Below are positions 57,174 to 64,000 of a DNA stretch of 64,000 nucleotides, one piece after another. Below the pieces are notes generated by a model. It saw only the letters and a program-made list of their open reading frames with translations. It had not been told where the DNA came from and did no database searches. Origin of the DNA: Pseudofrankia inefficax. GTDB taxonomy: Bacteria; Actinomycetota; Actinomycetes; Frankiales; Frankiaceae. Both the position numbers and the translations under genes were made by a program. Location: assembly GCF_000166135.1 (NCBI RefSeq), contig NC_014666.1, positions 5,394,001 through 5,458,000 of the forward strand, given 5' to 3'. How positions within the stretch are numbered: the stretch's first letter is position 1; every line of letters begins with the position of its first letter.

Positions 57174-58457
57174 GTGGCGGTCGACGGGGCACGCAGGGCC
57201 GAGATCCTTGACGCGGCCGCCGCACTGTTCGCCTCCACCGGCGTCCGCACGCCACTGCGGGAGATCGCCGACGCCTGCGGAATCCTGCCCGGCAGCCTCT
57301 ACCACCACTTCGACTCGAAGGACGCGATCGTCGTCGAGCTGGTCAGGCGCTACCAGAACGACCTGGACGACGTCGCCCACGCGGCGCTCGAAGCGCTCCA
57401 GCAGCCGAACGACCGGCCACCGGCCGAAATCATCATCGGGCTCGGCGAGGCGATCGCCGCCTGCGCGGTACGCCACCGCGCCGCGCTGCTCCTCACCTTC
57501 TACGAGCCACCCGCCGGGTCCAGCGAGGAACTCGTCCAGCGCGCGGCCCGAGCGCCCATCATGATCCAGGCGGCCATGCTGGAGGCCCTGCGGGCGGGCC
57601 GGGCCGGCGGCTACCTGCGCGCCGGCGTGGACCTCGCGTTGCTCGCCGACCGGCTCTGCCAGAGCATGCTGCACGTCGGCATCGGGGTCTCCCACCGCCA
57701 GTCCGGCGGCCACCGCATCGCGGCCATCAAGTGCCGCATCCTGCTCGACGGCCTCGCGGTCGACGCGCCGGGCGACCAGGAGCTGGACCAGGCGCCGGCC
57801 TTTCTCGCGGCCAACAAGCTGATCACCGGCTGGGACGCGGACGCGGGCGTCGACGAGAACGACCGCGAGGCGGTCGTGCGGGCGATCGCCCGGGCCGAGT
57901 TCGGGCGCCGTGGCTACGAGGCGACCACCATCCGGGACATCGCCGCCGCCGCGGGCCTCGGCACCGGCAGCGTCTCGCGTGCCATCGGCTCCAAGGAGCG
58001 ACTTCTCACCTCGATCATGGCCTCGTACGTCGCCCAGATCATGGCCGGCTGGCGGGCGGTCCTGCGCGCCCCTTCGTCCGCGGTCGAGCGGCTCGACGCC
58101 CTCATGTGGTTCGACATCAACCTGATGACCCGGTTCAGCGAGGAGTTCAAGATCCAGTTCGCCGGGCTCCGCGAGGCCCCACCGGACAGCCCCGACCTCG
58201 CCTGGACGTTCCCCACCCAGCTGCGCCAGGTGAAGTCGCTGCTGGCGGCCGGCATTCAGACCGGCGACTTCCATCTCGACGGCGCGTCGCTGGACCTGCG
58301 GGCCCGGTGCCTGTTCAGCGTGATCTGGATGCCGCAGAACATCGTGCACAGCGCCGGGACGCAGGCCGCGCTCGCCCTCTCCCGCGACACCGTCCTGCGC
58401 GGCGCGGTCGACCGCTCCGCCCGGCGCAGCGACCAGCCCGGCCGGATTCCCGTCTAG
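57174..58457 (+). CDS. Double-length TetR-family regulator
   Basis: A 427-residue protein carrying two complete TetR units in one chain. Unit 1 has an HTH at PLREIADACGILPGSLYHHF, and unit 2, starting near residue 230, has TTIRDIAAAAGLGTGSVSRA. Each is followed by a helical ligand domain. Most TetR proteins are about 200 residues and act as dimers; this fusion would be a built-in asymmetric dimer. GTG 57174 follows GAGGAG. Its stop codon is shared, as CTAG, with the converging sigma factor gene. Confidence 0.85.
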   Translation: MAVDGARRAEILDAAAALFASTGVRTPLREIADACGILPGSLYHHFDSKDAIVVELVRRYQNDLDDVAHAALEALQQPNDRPPAEIIIGLGEAIAACAVRHRAALLLTFYEPPAGSSEELVQRAARAPIMIQAAMLEALRAGRAGGYLRAGVDLALLADRLCQSMLHVGIGVSHRQSGGHRIAAIKCRILLDGLAVDAPGDQELDQAPAFLAANKLITGWDADAGVDENDREAVVRAIARAEFGRRGYEATTIRDIAAAAGLGTGSVSRAIGSKERLLTSIMASYVAQIMAGWRAVLRAPSSAVERLDALMWFDINLMTRFSEEFKIQFAGLREAPPDSPDLAWTFPTQLRQVKSLLAAGIQTGDFHLDGASLDLRARCLFSVIWMPQNIVHSAGTQAALALSRDTVLRGAVDRSARRSDQPGRIPV

Positions 58458-59449
58458 TCGAGGGTCCGAGGCAGGCCGAAGTAGGGGGCGATCGTGCTCT
58501 CGAAGCGGGTGATCTCGCGAACCTCGTCGCCTGCGGTGTCGATCACGAGGATCCCGGCGAGGTGCAGGCGGCCGGTGACCGGGTCGCGCAGGTACTCCCC
58601 CCACGCGGGCTGGCCGTTGGCGCGCACCGGCACCAGGCGGTCGATCCGCCGCCGTCGGGCCCGGATGGCGCTGAAGAACTGGTGGATCGCCACCCGGCCG
58701 CGGTACTCGAACGGCAGCGGGGGCATCCGTACCCACGCGTCGTCGGTCATGAGCGCTACGAGCGCGTCGACGTCCAGGTCGGTGAAGGCGGCGACGAAAC
58801 GGTCGAGGAGCGCGCGTTCCTCGGGACTGCGGGGCGCGTGCGGCGGCGGGCCGGGTGAGCGGGCCGTGTCCATCGTCGCCCTGGCGCGCCGCAGGGCGCT
58901 GGTCACCGCGTCCTCGGTGAGCCCGAGCATGTCAGCGGTCTCGCTCGCGCGGTAGCCGAGCACGTCCCGCAGGATCAGGACGGCCCGCTGGTTCGGCGCC
59001 AGCAGCTGGACGGCGGTGACGAACGCGAGCGAGATCGCCTCCCGGGACTCATACCGAGCCTCGGGCCCCGGCGCCTCGTCGGGCAGGCCCTCGAGAAGGT
59101 CGTCCGGGTACGGCTGCAGCCACGGCACCTCGCCGAGGTGGGTCGGCTCCGGCCGCGGCGCGGGCAACGGCGCCGCTGGCACCGGGCGCCGCGCGGACGA
59201 GCGCAACAGGTTGAGGCACCGGTTGGTGGCGATCCGGTACAGCCAGGTCCGCACCGACGAGCGTCCTTCGAAGCCCGCGAGCCCCAGCCACGCGGACAAC
59301 ATCGTCTCCTGCACCGCGTCCTGCGCGTCCTGCAGCGAGCCGAGCATCCGGTAGCAGTGCAGGGTCAGCTCGCCGCGGCAGGGCTCGACCAGGCCCGCGA
59401 ACGCGTCGCGGTCGCCGGCACGGGCGCGCTGGAGCAGTTCCGCCGACAT
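58454..59449 (-). CDS. ECF sigma-70 factor with SnoaL-like C-terminal domain
   Basis: A 331-residue sigma factor. Region 2 spans about 5-75 (LHCYRMLGSLQDAQDAVQET, FEGRSSVRTWLYRIATNRCL). Region 4 lies at about 145-200 (LAPNQRAVLILRDVLGYRAS, ETADMLGLTEDAV). A SnoaL/NTF2-like domain follows (ALVALMTDDAWVRMPPLPFE). The layout matches the SigG/SigJ-like groups of actinobacteria, whose C-terminal domain modulates activity in place of an anti-sigma factor. The ATG at 59449 follows GGAGG. Divergent from the MFS gene. Confidence 0.9.
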   Translation of the reverse strand: MSAELLQRARAGDRDAFAGLVEPCRGELTLHCYRMLGSLQDAQDAVQETMLSAWLGLAGFEGRSSVRTWLYRIATNRCLNLLRSSARRPVPAAPLPAPRPEPTHLGEVPWLQPYPDDLLEGLPDEAPGPEARYESREAISLAFVTAVQLLAPNQRAVLILRDVLGYRASETADMLGLTEDAVTSALRRARATMDTARSPGPPPHAPRSPEERALLDRFVAAFTDLDVDALVALMTDDAWVRMPPLPFEYRGRVAIHQFFSAIRARRRRIDRLVPVRANGQPAWGEYLRDPVTGRLHLAGILVIDTAGDEVREITRFESTIAPYFGLPRTLD

Positions 59450-59607
59450 CTGCCACCTCCACCTGGACGTCTCTGCTCGTACTGACACCAGGCGTGCGCG
59501 GAACTGGTCGCTGTCAGAGCGCCCAGTTTCCGACGAGCGGCGGTTCCTTTCCTTCGGACGACGTGTCCACGCCCACCAGGGCGCGATCGAAGGGAAGACG
59601 ACGCGAC

Positions 59608-61104
59608 ATGTCAGTGTCACCAACCACTACCCCGACCGGAGCCGCGCCGGCCGCGGATCCCGCCGGGAGCAACCGGGTCCCGACGACCCGAGCAGCCGAG
59701 CCGGCCGCCCAGTCGCCGCGGCGGGCCTGGACGCTGGTCCTCGCCTCGCTCGGGGTGTTCATGACCGCGCTCGACACGCTGGTCGTCGCCAACGCCCTGC
59801 CCGCGCTGCGGGCGAGCCTGCACGCCGACCTCGGCGATCTCGAATGGACGGTGAACGCCTACAACCTGGCGTTCGCCGTCGCGCTGCTGACCGGGGCCGC
59901 GCTCGGCGACCGGTACGGACGCAAGCGGACCTACTGGATCGGCCTGCTCGGGTTCACGGTCGCCTCCGCCGCGGCGGCGCTCTCGCCGAGCGTCGGCGTG
60001 CTCATCGCGGCCCGCGGGGTGCAGGGCGTCGCGGCGGCAGCCGTCATGCCGATGACGCTGACCCTGATCAGCGAGGCCTTCCCGGCCGACCGGCGGGGCG
60101 CCGCGATCGGACTGTGGGGCGGCATCACGGGGCTCGCGGTCGCGCTCGGGCCGGTCGTCGGCGGTGCCATCGTCGGTGGGATCAGCTGGCACTGGATCTT
60201 CTGGCTGAACGTCCCCGTCGGCCTGGCGCTGGTACCGCTGTCCATCGCCCGCCTCCGCGAGAGCTTCGGCCCTCGGTCCCAGCTCGACATCGTCGGGCTG
60301 CTGCTGGCCGCCGCCGGGTTCTTCGGCATCACCTGGGGCCTGATCCGTACCAACCGGGTTGGCTGGGCCAGCGGGCAGACCATCGGCGCGCTGGCGGCGG
60401 GCATCGTCCTGGTCGGGGCGTTCCTGGTGTGGGAGCGACGCACGGCGACGCCCATGCTGTCGGTCCAGTTGTTCCGCTCGCGGGCCTTCAACGCCGCCAA
60501 CGGGGTCAGCTTCTTCATGTACGCGTCGCTGTTCGGCGTGCTGTTCCTGATGATGCAGTTCCTGCAGACCGGGCTCGGCTACTCGCCGCTGGCCGCCGGC
60601 CTGCGGACCCTGCCGTGGACGGGCGCCCCGATGGTGGTCGCGCCCCTCGCCGGCGCCCTGGCCGACCGGTTCGGCAACCGTCCCTTCCTGATCGCCGGGC
60701 TGGCCCTGCAGGCCGTCGGGCTGGGCTGGATCGCCGCGATCGCCGAGCCAGGGATGAGCTACCGATGGCTGGCGGTGGCGCTCGCCGTCGCCGGGGTCGG
60801 GATCTCGCTGTGCTTCCCGACCGTCGCCAACGCGGTCGTCGGTTCGGTCCCACCGGCCGAGATGGGCGTCGCGTCGGGCACCAACAGCGCGGTGCGCGAG
60901 ATCGGCGGCGTGTTCGGCGTCGCGATCCTGGCGTCCGTCTTCGCCGGCTCCGGGGTTTACACCTCCACCCGGACGTTCGTCGACCACTTCGCCACGGCCC
61001 TGTGGATCGGGGCGGCGTTCTCCGCTGTCGGGATCCTCGCCGCCGCGGCCGTCCCCGGCCGCCCCGCGACCAGGCCGGCCTCGACCGGAGGACGGCACGG
61101 ATGA
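59608..61104 (+). CDS. MFS transporter, DHA2 (EmrB/QacA) family
   Basis: A 498-residue, about 14-helix antiporter with an extended hydrophilic N-terminus of about 38 residues. Motifs include FMTALDTLVVANALPAL, LGDRYGRKRTYWIGL (motif A) and ALGPVVGGAIVGGISW (antiporter motif). It is coupled by ATGA overlap to the following SDR and is divergent from the ECF sigma factor, which may control it. Confidence 0.9.
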   Translation: MSVSPTTTPTGAAPAADPAGSNRVPTTRAAEPAAQSPRRAWTLVLASLGVFMTALDTLVVANALPALRASLHADLGDLEWTVNAYNLAFAVALLTGAALGDRYGRKRTYWIGLLGFTVASAAAALSPSVGVLIAARGVQGVAAAAVMPMTLTLISEAFPADRRGAAIGLWGGITGLAVALGPVVGGAIVGGISWHWIFWLNVPVGLALVPLSIARLRESFGPRSQLDIVGLLLAAAGFFGITWGLIRTNRVGWASGQTIGALAAGIVLVGAFLVWERRTATPMLSVQLFRSRAFNAANGVSFFMYASLFGVLFLMMQFLQTGLGYSPLAAGLRTLPWTGAPMVVAPLAGALADRFGNRPFLIAGLALQAVGLGWIAAIAEPGMSYRWLAVALAVAGVGISLCFPTVANAVVGSVPPAEMGVASGTNSAVREIGGVFGVAILASVFAGSGVYTSTRTFVDHFATALWIGAAFSAVGILAAAAVPGRPATRPASTGGRHG

Positions 61105-61907
61105 CGACACCATCAGCGGCTCCCCCCGACACAGCGAACGCGAGAGGAACCACACCGATGAAGGACCTGACAGACCGGACCGCCCTCGTCGTCGGCGCGA
61201 GCCGTGGCCTCGGGCGCGGCATCGCCCAGGCCTTCGCGGCGGCCGGCGCGCCAGTCGTGGCGGTCGCCCGTAACGAGACGGCGCTCGCCCAACTCGCCGC
61301 CACCGACCCGCGCCTGCGCACCGAGGTCGCCGACGCGACCGACGCCGCCATGGCCGGACGATTCTTCGACCAGTACGAGCCGTCGATCGTCGTTCTGGTC
61401 GCGGGCGCCAGCCCGCTGATGCGTCCGCTGCACCACCAGACCTGGGAGACGTTCTCGGCCAACTGGCACACGGACGTCCAGATCGCGTTCCATTGGCTGC
61501 GGGAGTCCCTGCTGCGGCCGTTGTCCCCCGGCGCCCTGGTGGTCGTGGTCAGCAGCGGCGCGGCACTGGCCGGGTCCCCGCTCAGCGGCGGCTATGCCGG
61601 CGCCAAGGCCACCCAGCGCCTGATCAGCGGTTACGCCCGCGACGAGGCGGACCGCGCCGGCCTGGGCATCACGTTCACGACGGTGCTCCCCCGGCTCACC
61701 CCGCTGACGGCTCTCGGAGCTCCCGCGGTTCGGGCCTACGCGGCGCGTGGCGGCCAGACCGAGGAGGCGTATCTCCGCCAGCTCGGCGAGCCTCTGACAC
61801 CTGAACGCGCCGGAACCGCGCTGGTCGACCTGGCCCGCACCGACCCCGCCGGAATTTCACCCGGCTACCTGCTGACCAGCGCCGGGCTGAAGGAGCTACC
61901 GCAGTAG
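61101..61907 (+). CDS. SDR-family oxidoreductase
   Basis: A 268-residue SDR with VVGASRGLGRGIA, LVAGAS in place of NNAG, VVSSGAAL and YAGAK. ATG 61101 overlaps the MFS stop and follows GGAGG; ATG 61158, also with a ribosome site, starts directly at the fold and is a real alternative. It is probably made with the MFS exporter, perhaps to modify the exported compound. A dispersed inverted repeat follows. Confidence 0.82.
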   Translation: MTTPSAAPPDTANARGTTPMKDLTDRTALVVGASRGLGRGIAQAFAAAGAPVVAVARNETALAQLAATDPRLRTEVADATDAAMAGRFFDQYEPSIVVLVAGASPLMRPLHHQTWETFSANWHTDVQIAFHWLRESLLRPLSPGALVVVVSSGAALAGSPLSGGYAGAKATQRLISGYARDEADRAGLGITFTTVLPRLTPLTALGAPAVRAYAARGGQTEEAYLRQLGEPLTPERAGTALVDLARTDPAGISPGYLLTSAGLKELPQ

Positions 61908-61995
61908 CTCGAGCGCCCCTCCAGAGTCATCCCGCGTCACACAACAACGGACTAGTGCCGCATCTGGCAAGGTCGGCCTCGTCCCGAGACCGGCA

Positions 61996-62070
61996 AGATC
62001 GCTGTTTTCGCCCTCGCATGGCTGTAACCGCAGTGGTTTCGTGACCACGCGAAGGCCAAAACGACGATCA
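61996..62070. repeat. 75-bp dispersed inverted repeat, copy 3
   Basis: Left arm 61996-62024 and right arm 62042-62070, complementary at about 20 of 29 positions. It shares GATCGCTGTTTTCGCCCTCG-type arms with the copies at 10204 and 30629. It lies between the converging SDR and PH-domain genes. Confidence 0.8.
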
Positions 62071-62106
62071 AGCAGGTGGGCTGACCTGGCCGGACCCGGC
62101 GCTAGG

Positions 62107-62643
62107 TCACGTGTAGTAAAAGAGAAAGCCGGCGGCGAGAACGACAGCTGGTCCTATCAGCACGCGGGGGCCCGGGACGAACAGGCCGCGCTCGACCCGG
62201 GCCTCGTCGGGTTCACGTTCTCGGCCGGCCTCGCGCAGCCCATTCAGCTCACTAGCGGACCGGTCGTTCGCCGTCTGCTTTCTCAGCAGGCTGATATTAG
62301 CGATCTCCGTGCCATAGGCCACGTAAGGGCGGTCCGCGGTCACGACTTCCAGGTACTTCCCCCGGCTGTCGAACCTGAGCACAGCGGCCCAGGGAATCTT
62401 CGTCTGGACGAGAGGATTCCGAATGATAATGAGCCTCTCCGTCGCCACAAGCTCGGGCCGGATGAAAAACAGCCAGGACAGGAACGCGATCGGAAAGAAG
62501 ATCTCAAACGGTAACAGGATCCCGGCCGGATCCCGCTTGTCAGGGAAGGCCGCGAAGACCAGGTACATCGTCCAGGAGAAAACCACGATCAGATACCCAC
62601 TGACCCGGTTCGTCTTGCTGTACCAGACCCGCTTCATCGACAC
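62107..62643 (-). CDS. Bacterial PH-domain membrane protein
   Basis: About 178 residues. Two N-terminal transmembrane helices are followed by a bacterial PH-like domain (LVATERLIIIRNPLVQTKIP, WAAVLRFDSRGKYLEVVTAD, RPYVAYGTEIANISLL) and a final hydrophobic helix at the extreme C-terminus. GTG 62643 follows GGAGGAG; ATG 62637 is two codons in. GC content is lower than in the rest of the window. Function of this group is unknown. Confidence 0.65.
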   Translation of the reverse strand: MSMKRVWYSKTNRVSGYLIVVFSWTMYLVFAAFPDKRDPAGILLPFEIFFPIAFLSWLFFIRPELVATERLIIIRNPLVQTKIPWAAVLRFDSRGKYLEVVTADRPYVAYGTEIANISLLRKQTANDRSASELNGLREAGREREPDEARVERGLFVPGPRVLIGPAVVLAAGFLFYYT

Positions 62644-62708
62644 CGAGAACTGCTCCTCCCACCTCAGACTTCTTCGAGACAGCCCTTGAGAGCCACCAGC
62701 GGCCGGCG

Positions 62709-63203
62709 TCAGCCACCCGCAGGATGCAGAAAGTAAAACGGAATTCCCAACACCAACATTATGAGTATATCCGCCCAGGAAGGCGCCATCAGAATATTGG
62801 AAATCACCTTGGGGAGTTTTTCTGAAATCTTCCGCGCACGCTGACGACCGATGATCACTATCGTGAACAGCACGGTTCCACAAGAAACACCAAAACCGAC
62901 ATCGCCAATTACACCTGCTGCGCGCCCACCAACAATCCGAATTGGAAGATAAACGGCCTCAGCCGCGAGAAATACTCCGACGCCAACGACAGGCCACGCC
63001 GGATCAAGGACATCGTTGAGCGACTCGATATCACCCGTCGATCCCACGCCACGCCTCACCCTGTCTATAGCAAGCAAGATCTCTGCGTGCTCAGAGAGCA
63101 GCCGTGCGGTCTTTTCCGCGACAAAGCATTGGAACCTGACCATCAGATCAGTGTGAGACCGTGGAGGATTTTTGATCGTCACCCACTCGCCCGTTCCGGT
63201 CAT
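62709..63203 (-). CDS. Hypothetical membrane protein
   Basis: About 164 residues with two or three hydrophobic segments (VVGVGVFLAAEAVYLPIRIV, GFGVSCGTVLFTIVII, ILIMLVLGIPFYFL) and a soluble N-terminal helix pair (FVAEKTARLLSEHAEILLAI). I do not recognise a family. The start is uncertain: ATG 63203 has GGAG only 2 bp away; GTG 63182 or ATG 63143 are possible. It lies 65 bp upstream of the PH-domain gene on the same strand. Confidence 0.5.
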   Translation of the reverse strand: MTGTGEWVTIKNPPRSHTDLMVRFQCFVAEKTARLLSEHAEILLAIDRVRRGVGSTGDIESLNDVLDPAWPVVGVGVFLAAEAVYLPIRIVGGRAAGVIGDVGFGVSCGTVLFTIVIIGRQRARKISEKLPKVISNILMAPSWADILIMLVLGIPFYFLHPAGG

Positions 63204-63318
63204 TGCTCCAAGCCGCCGGACTCGATCTTACCGCCGACCAGCCGTGACAGGAGGAGAAGAACTCTTCCATTACAGTCACAATTTCGGCGGACTCCACCGC
63301 CCGATGATCTGTGCGAAC

Positions 63319-63576
63319 TCATCGCTTCGAGAGAACGGCACGGCAAGCATCGGGAAACGAACCTCGACTCCCTGAGCATCCGCGAAGACAACGGCGACTA
63401 CTCCGCCAGCGACCCAGGCTCAGCGCGCGGATCAGGAGGTATACGCAGGGGTCAGCTGACGCGAACATCGGCGTCCAGCCCGCGGCTTTGGGCGGCCGGC
63501 TGTCGACAACGGCCAGGCCAAGGGAGGCCAGCCAGACCCCGAGTACGCTGACGGGCGGGCTGAGCAGTCCCGGCAC
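63319..63576 (-). pseudogene. Frameshifted continuation of the DUF2510 protein
   Basis: This frame reads LLSPPVSVLGVWLASLGLAV, VDSRPPKAAGWTP and VYLLIRALSLG, the kind of helical membrane tail expected after the hydrophobic segment that ends the upstream DUF2510 frame. The two frames differ by one base at the junction near 63577. Either the gene is broken here or the base call is wrong. Confidence 0.45.
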
Positions 63577-63577
63577 A

Positions 63578-64000
63578 TCAGCTATGAGCTCTCAGGGCGA
63601 TGATTGCGAAGACGAGGCCAATTAATGGTGTCGAAGCAACCGCCCAGGCAACCGCCGAGCGGGCCGAAATTCTTGCCGGGAGCACCTGGCCAGAATTTCC
63701 GGGCACGTGATCTCCGAGGGACTGCGGGCTGCGGTCGGTCATCCGCGCGCCCTGGACCGCGCCCCAGGCCCGGCCGTCCCACCAGCGGTTCGCGGAGGGG
63801 TTGCGTGAGTCCGCGTACCAGCCGGCCGGCGGGATGGTTTCCAATTTATCACGACGGTTTTCGCCCGGGACGACCAGTTCGAACCTCCGGCCGCGAAGTC
63901 CGACGGGCTCGAGTCGAACAGGCCAGCCATCCTTGACGAGGGCGTCGACAACTCGCCTGGGTCGCAGCGCGACGAACGCGAGACCGAGCCTGTTCCCGTA
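63578..64000 (-). CDS. DUF2510-domain protein, N-terminus beyond window edge
   Basis: The reading frame is open from the window edge to a TGA at 63578. It contains the DUF2510 signature IPPAGWYADSRNPSANRWWD followed by GRAWG, a Ser/Gly linker and a hydrophobic segment (AVAWAVASTPLIGLVFAIIA). The upstream part (LGLAFVALRPRRVVDALVKD, FELVVPGEN) looks coding, so the true start may lie beyond 64000; TTG 63844 would give an 88-residue form. DUF2510 proteins are usually membrane proteins of unknown function. Confidence 0.6.
   Translation of the reverse strand, partial: YGNRLGLAFVALRPRRVVDALVKDGWPVRLEPVGLRGRRFELVVPGENRRDKLETIPPAGWYADSRNPSANRWWDGRAWGAVQGARMTDRSPQSLGDHVPGNSGQVLPARISARSAVAWAVASTPLIGLVFAIIALRAHS

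Noticed and set aside
63087-63625. Plus-strand small genes in the lower-GC tail
   Set aside because: They overlap minus-strand membrane and DUF2510-related coding signals and show no domain, ribosome site or coding pattern.

Overview
The window is 64 kb of very GC-rich actinobacterial DNA. GTG starts are common, genes are packed with 4-base ATGA/GTGA overlaps, and the gene content (an F420-type deazaflavin reductase, P450 with a small ferredoxin, CaiB/BaiF CoA-transferases, a thiolase-like/DUF35 pair, a TIR-TPR protein, an ECF sigma factor with a SnoaL-like tail) resembles the large accessory regions of Frankia/Pseudofrankia or related soil actinomycetes. The genus is inferred from gene style only. 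No rRNA, tRNA, CRISPR array or transposase was seen.

Left part (1-10.2 kb): mixed genes. These are an aldo/keto reductase cut by the window edge and its divergent XRE regulator, two SDRs with a LysR regulator, a shortened arsenate-reductase-like protein next to a chromate transporter, a tail-anchored coiled-coil protein of unknown function, and a FUSC-type exporter.

Catabolic block A (10.2-30.5 kb): a minus-strand run (Baeyer-Villiger monooxygenase, TPP enzyme, TauD-like dioxygenase, SDR, carboxymuconolactone-decarboxylase-like protein, GntR regulator, SDR) diverges from a plus-strand run (Asp/Glu-racemase-like protein, OYE/FAD reductase, CaiB/BaiF CoA-transferase, HMG-CoA-lyase-like enzyme, beta-propeller protein, SDR, Rieske oxygenase, aldehyde dehydrogenase, SDR, decayed acyl-CoA ligase). 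The 544-bp divergent control region carries two copies of a 10-bp motif that also occurs upstream of the GntR gene. Together the genes look like oxidative ring attack, ring opening, CoA activation and C-C cleavage of an alicyclic, terpenoid or aromatic compound.

Middle (30.5-33.8 kb): a 75-bp dispersed inverted repeat, a small-molecule phosphotransferase and a TIR-TPR protein.

Catabolic block B (33.8-47.2 kb): a minus-strand operon-like run (CoA-transferase, DUF35, thiolase-like protein, aldehyde dehydrogenase, amidohydrolase, ferredoxin, SDR, P450, F420-dependent reductase, lipoprotein solute-binding protein), divergent from an AMP-forming CoA ligase, a TetR regulator and a second phosphotransferase. 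This again suggests uptake, hydroxylation, CoA activation and side-chain cleavage of a hydrophobic substrate.

Right part (47.2-64 kb): a TetR/MFS efflux pair with palindromic operators, a Ser/Thr kinase with a beta-propeller, SDRs, an unusual operon of solute-binding proteins with a 38-residue membrane peptide and an AveC-like membrane protein, a double-length TetR regulator, an ECF sigma factor, a second MFS/SDR pair, and a less GC-rich tail with small membrane proteins and a frameshifted DUF2510 gene. Ten SDR genes lie in the window. Three copies of a 74-75 bp inverted repeat sit between genes, two of them between convergent genes.
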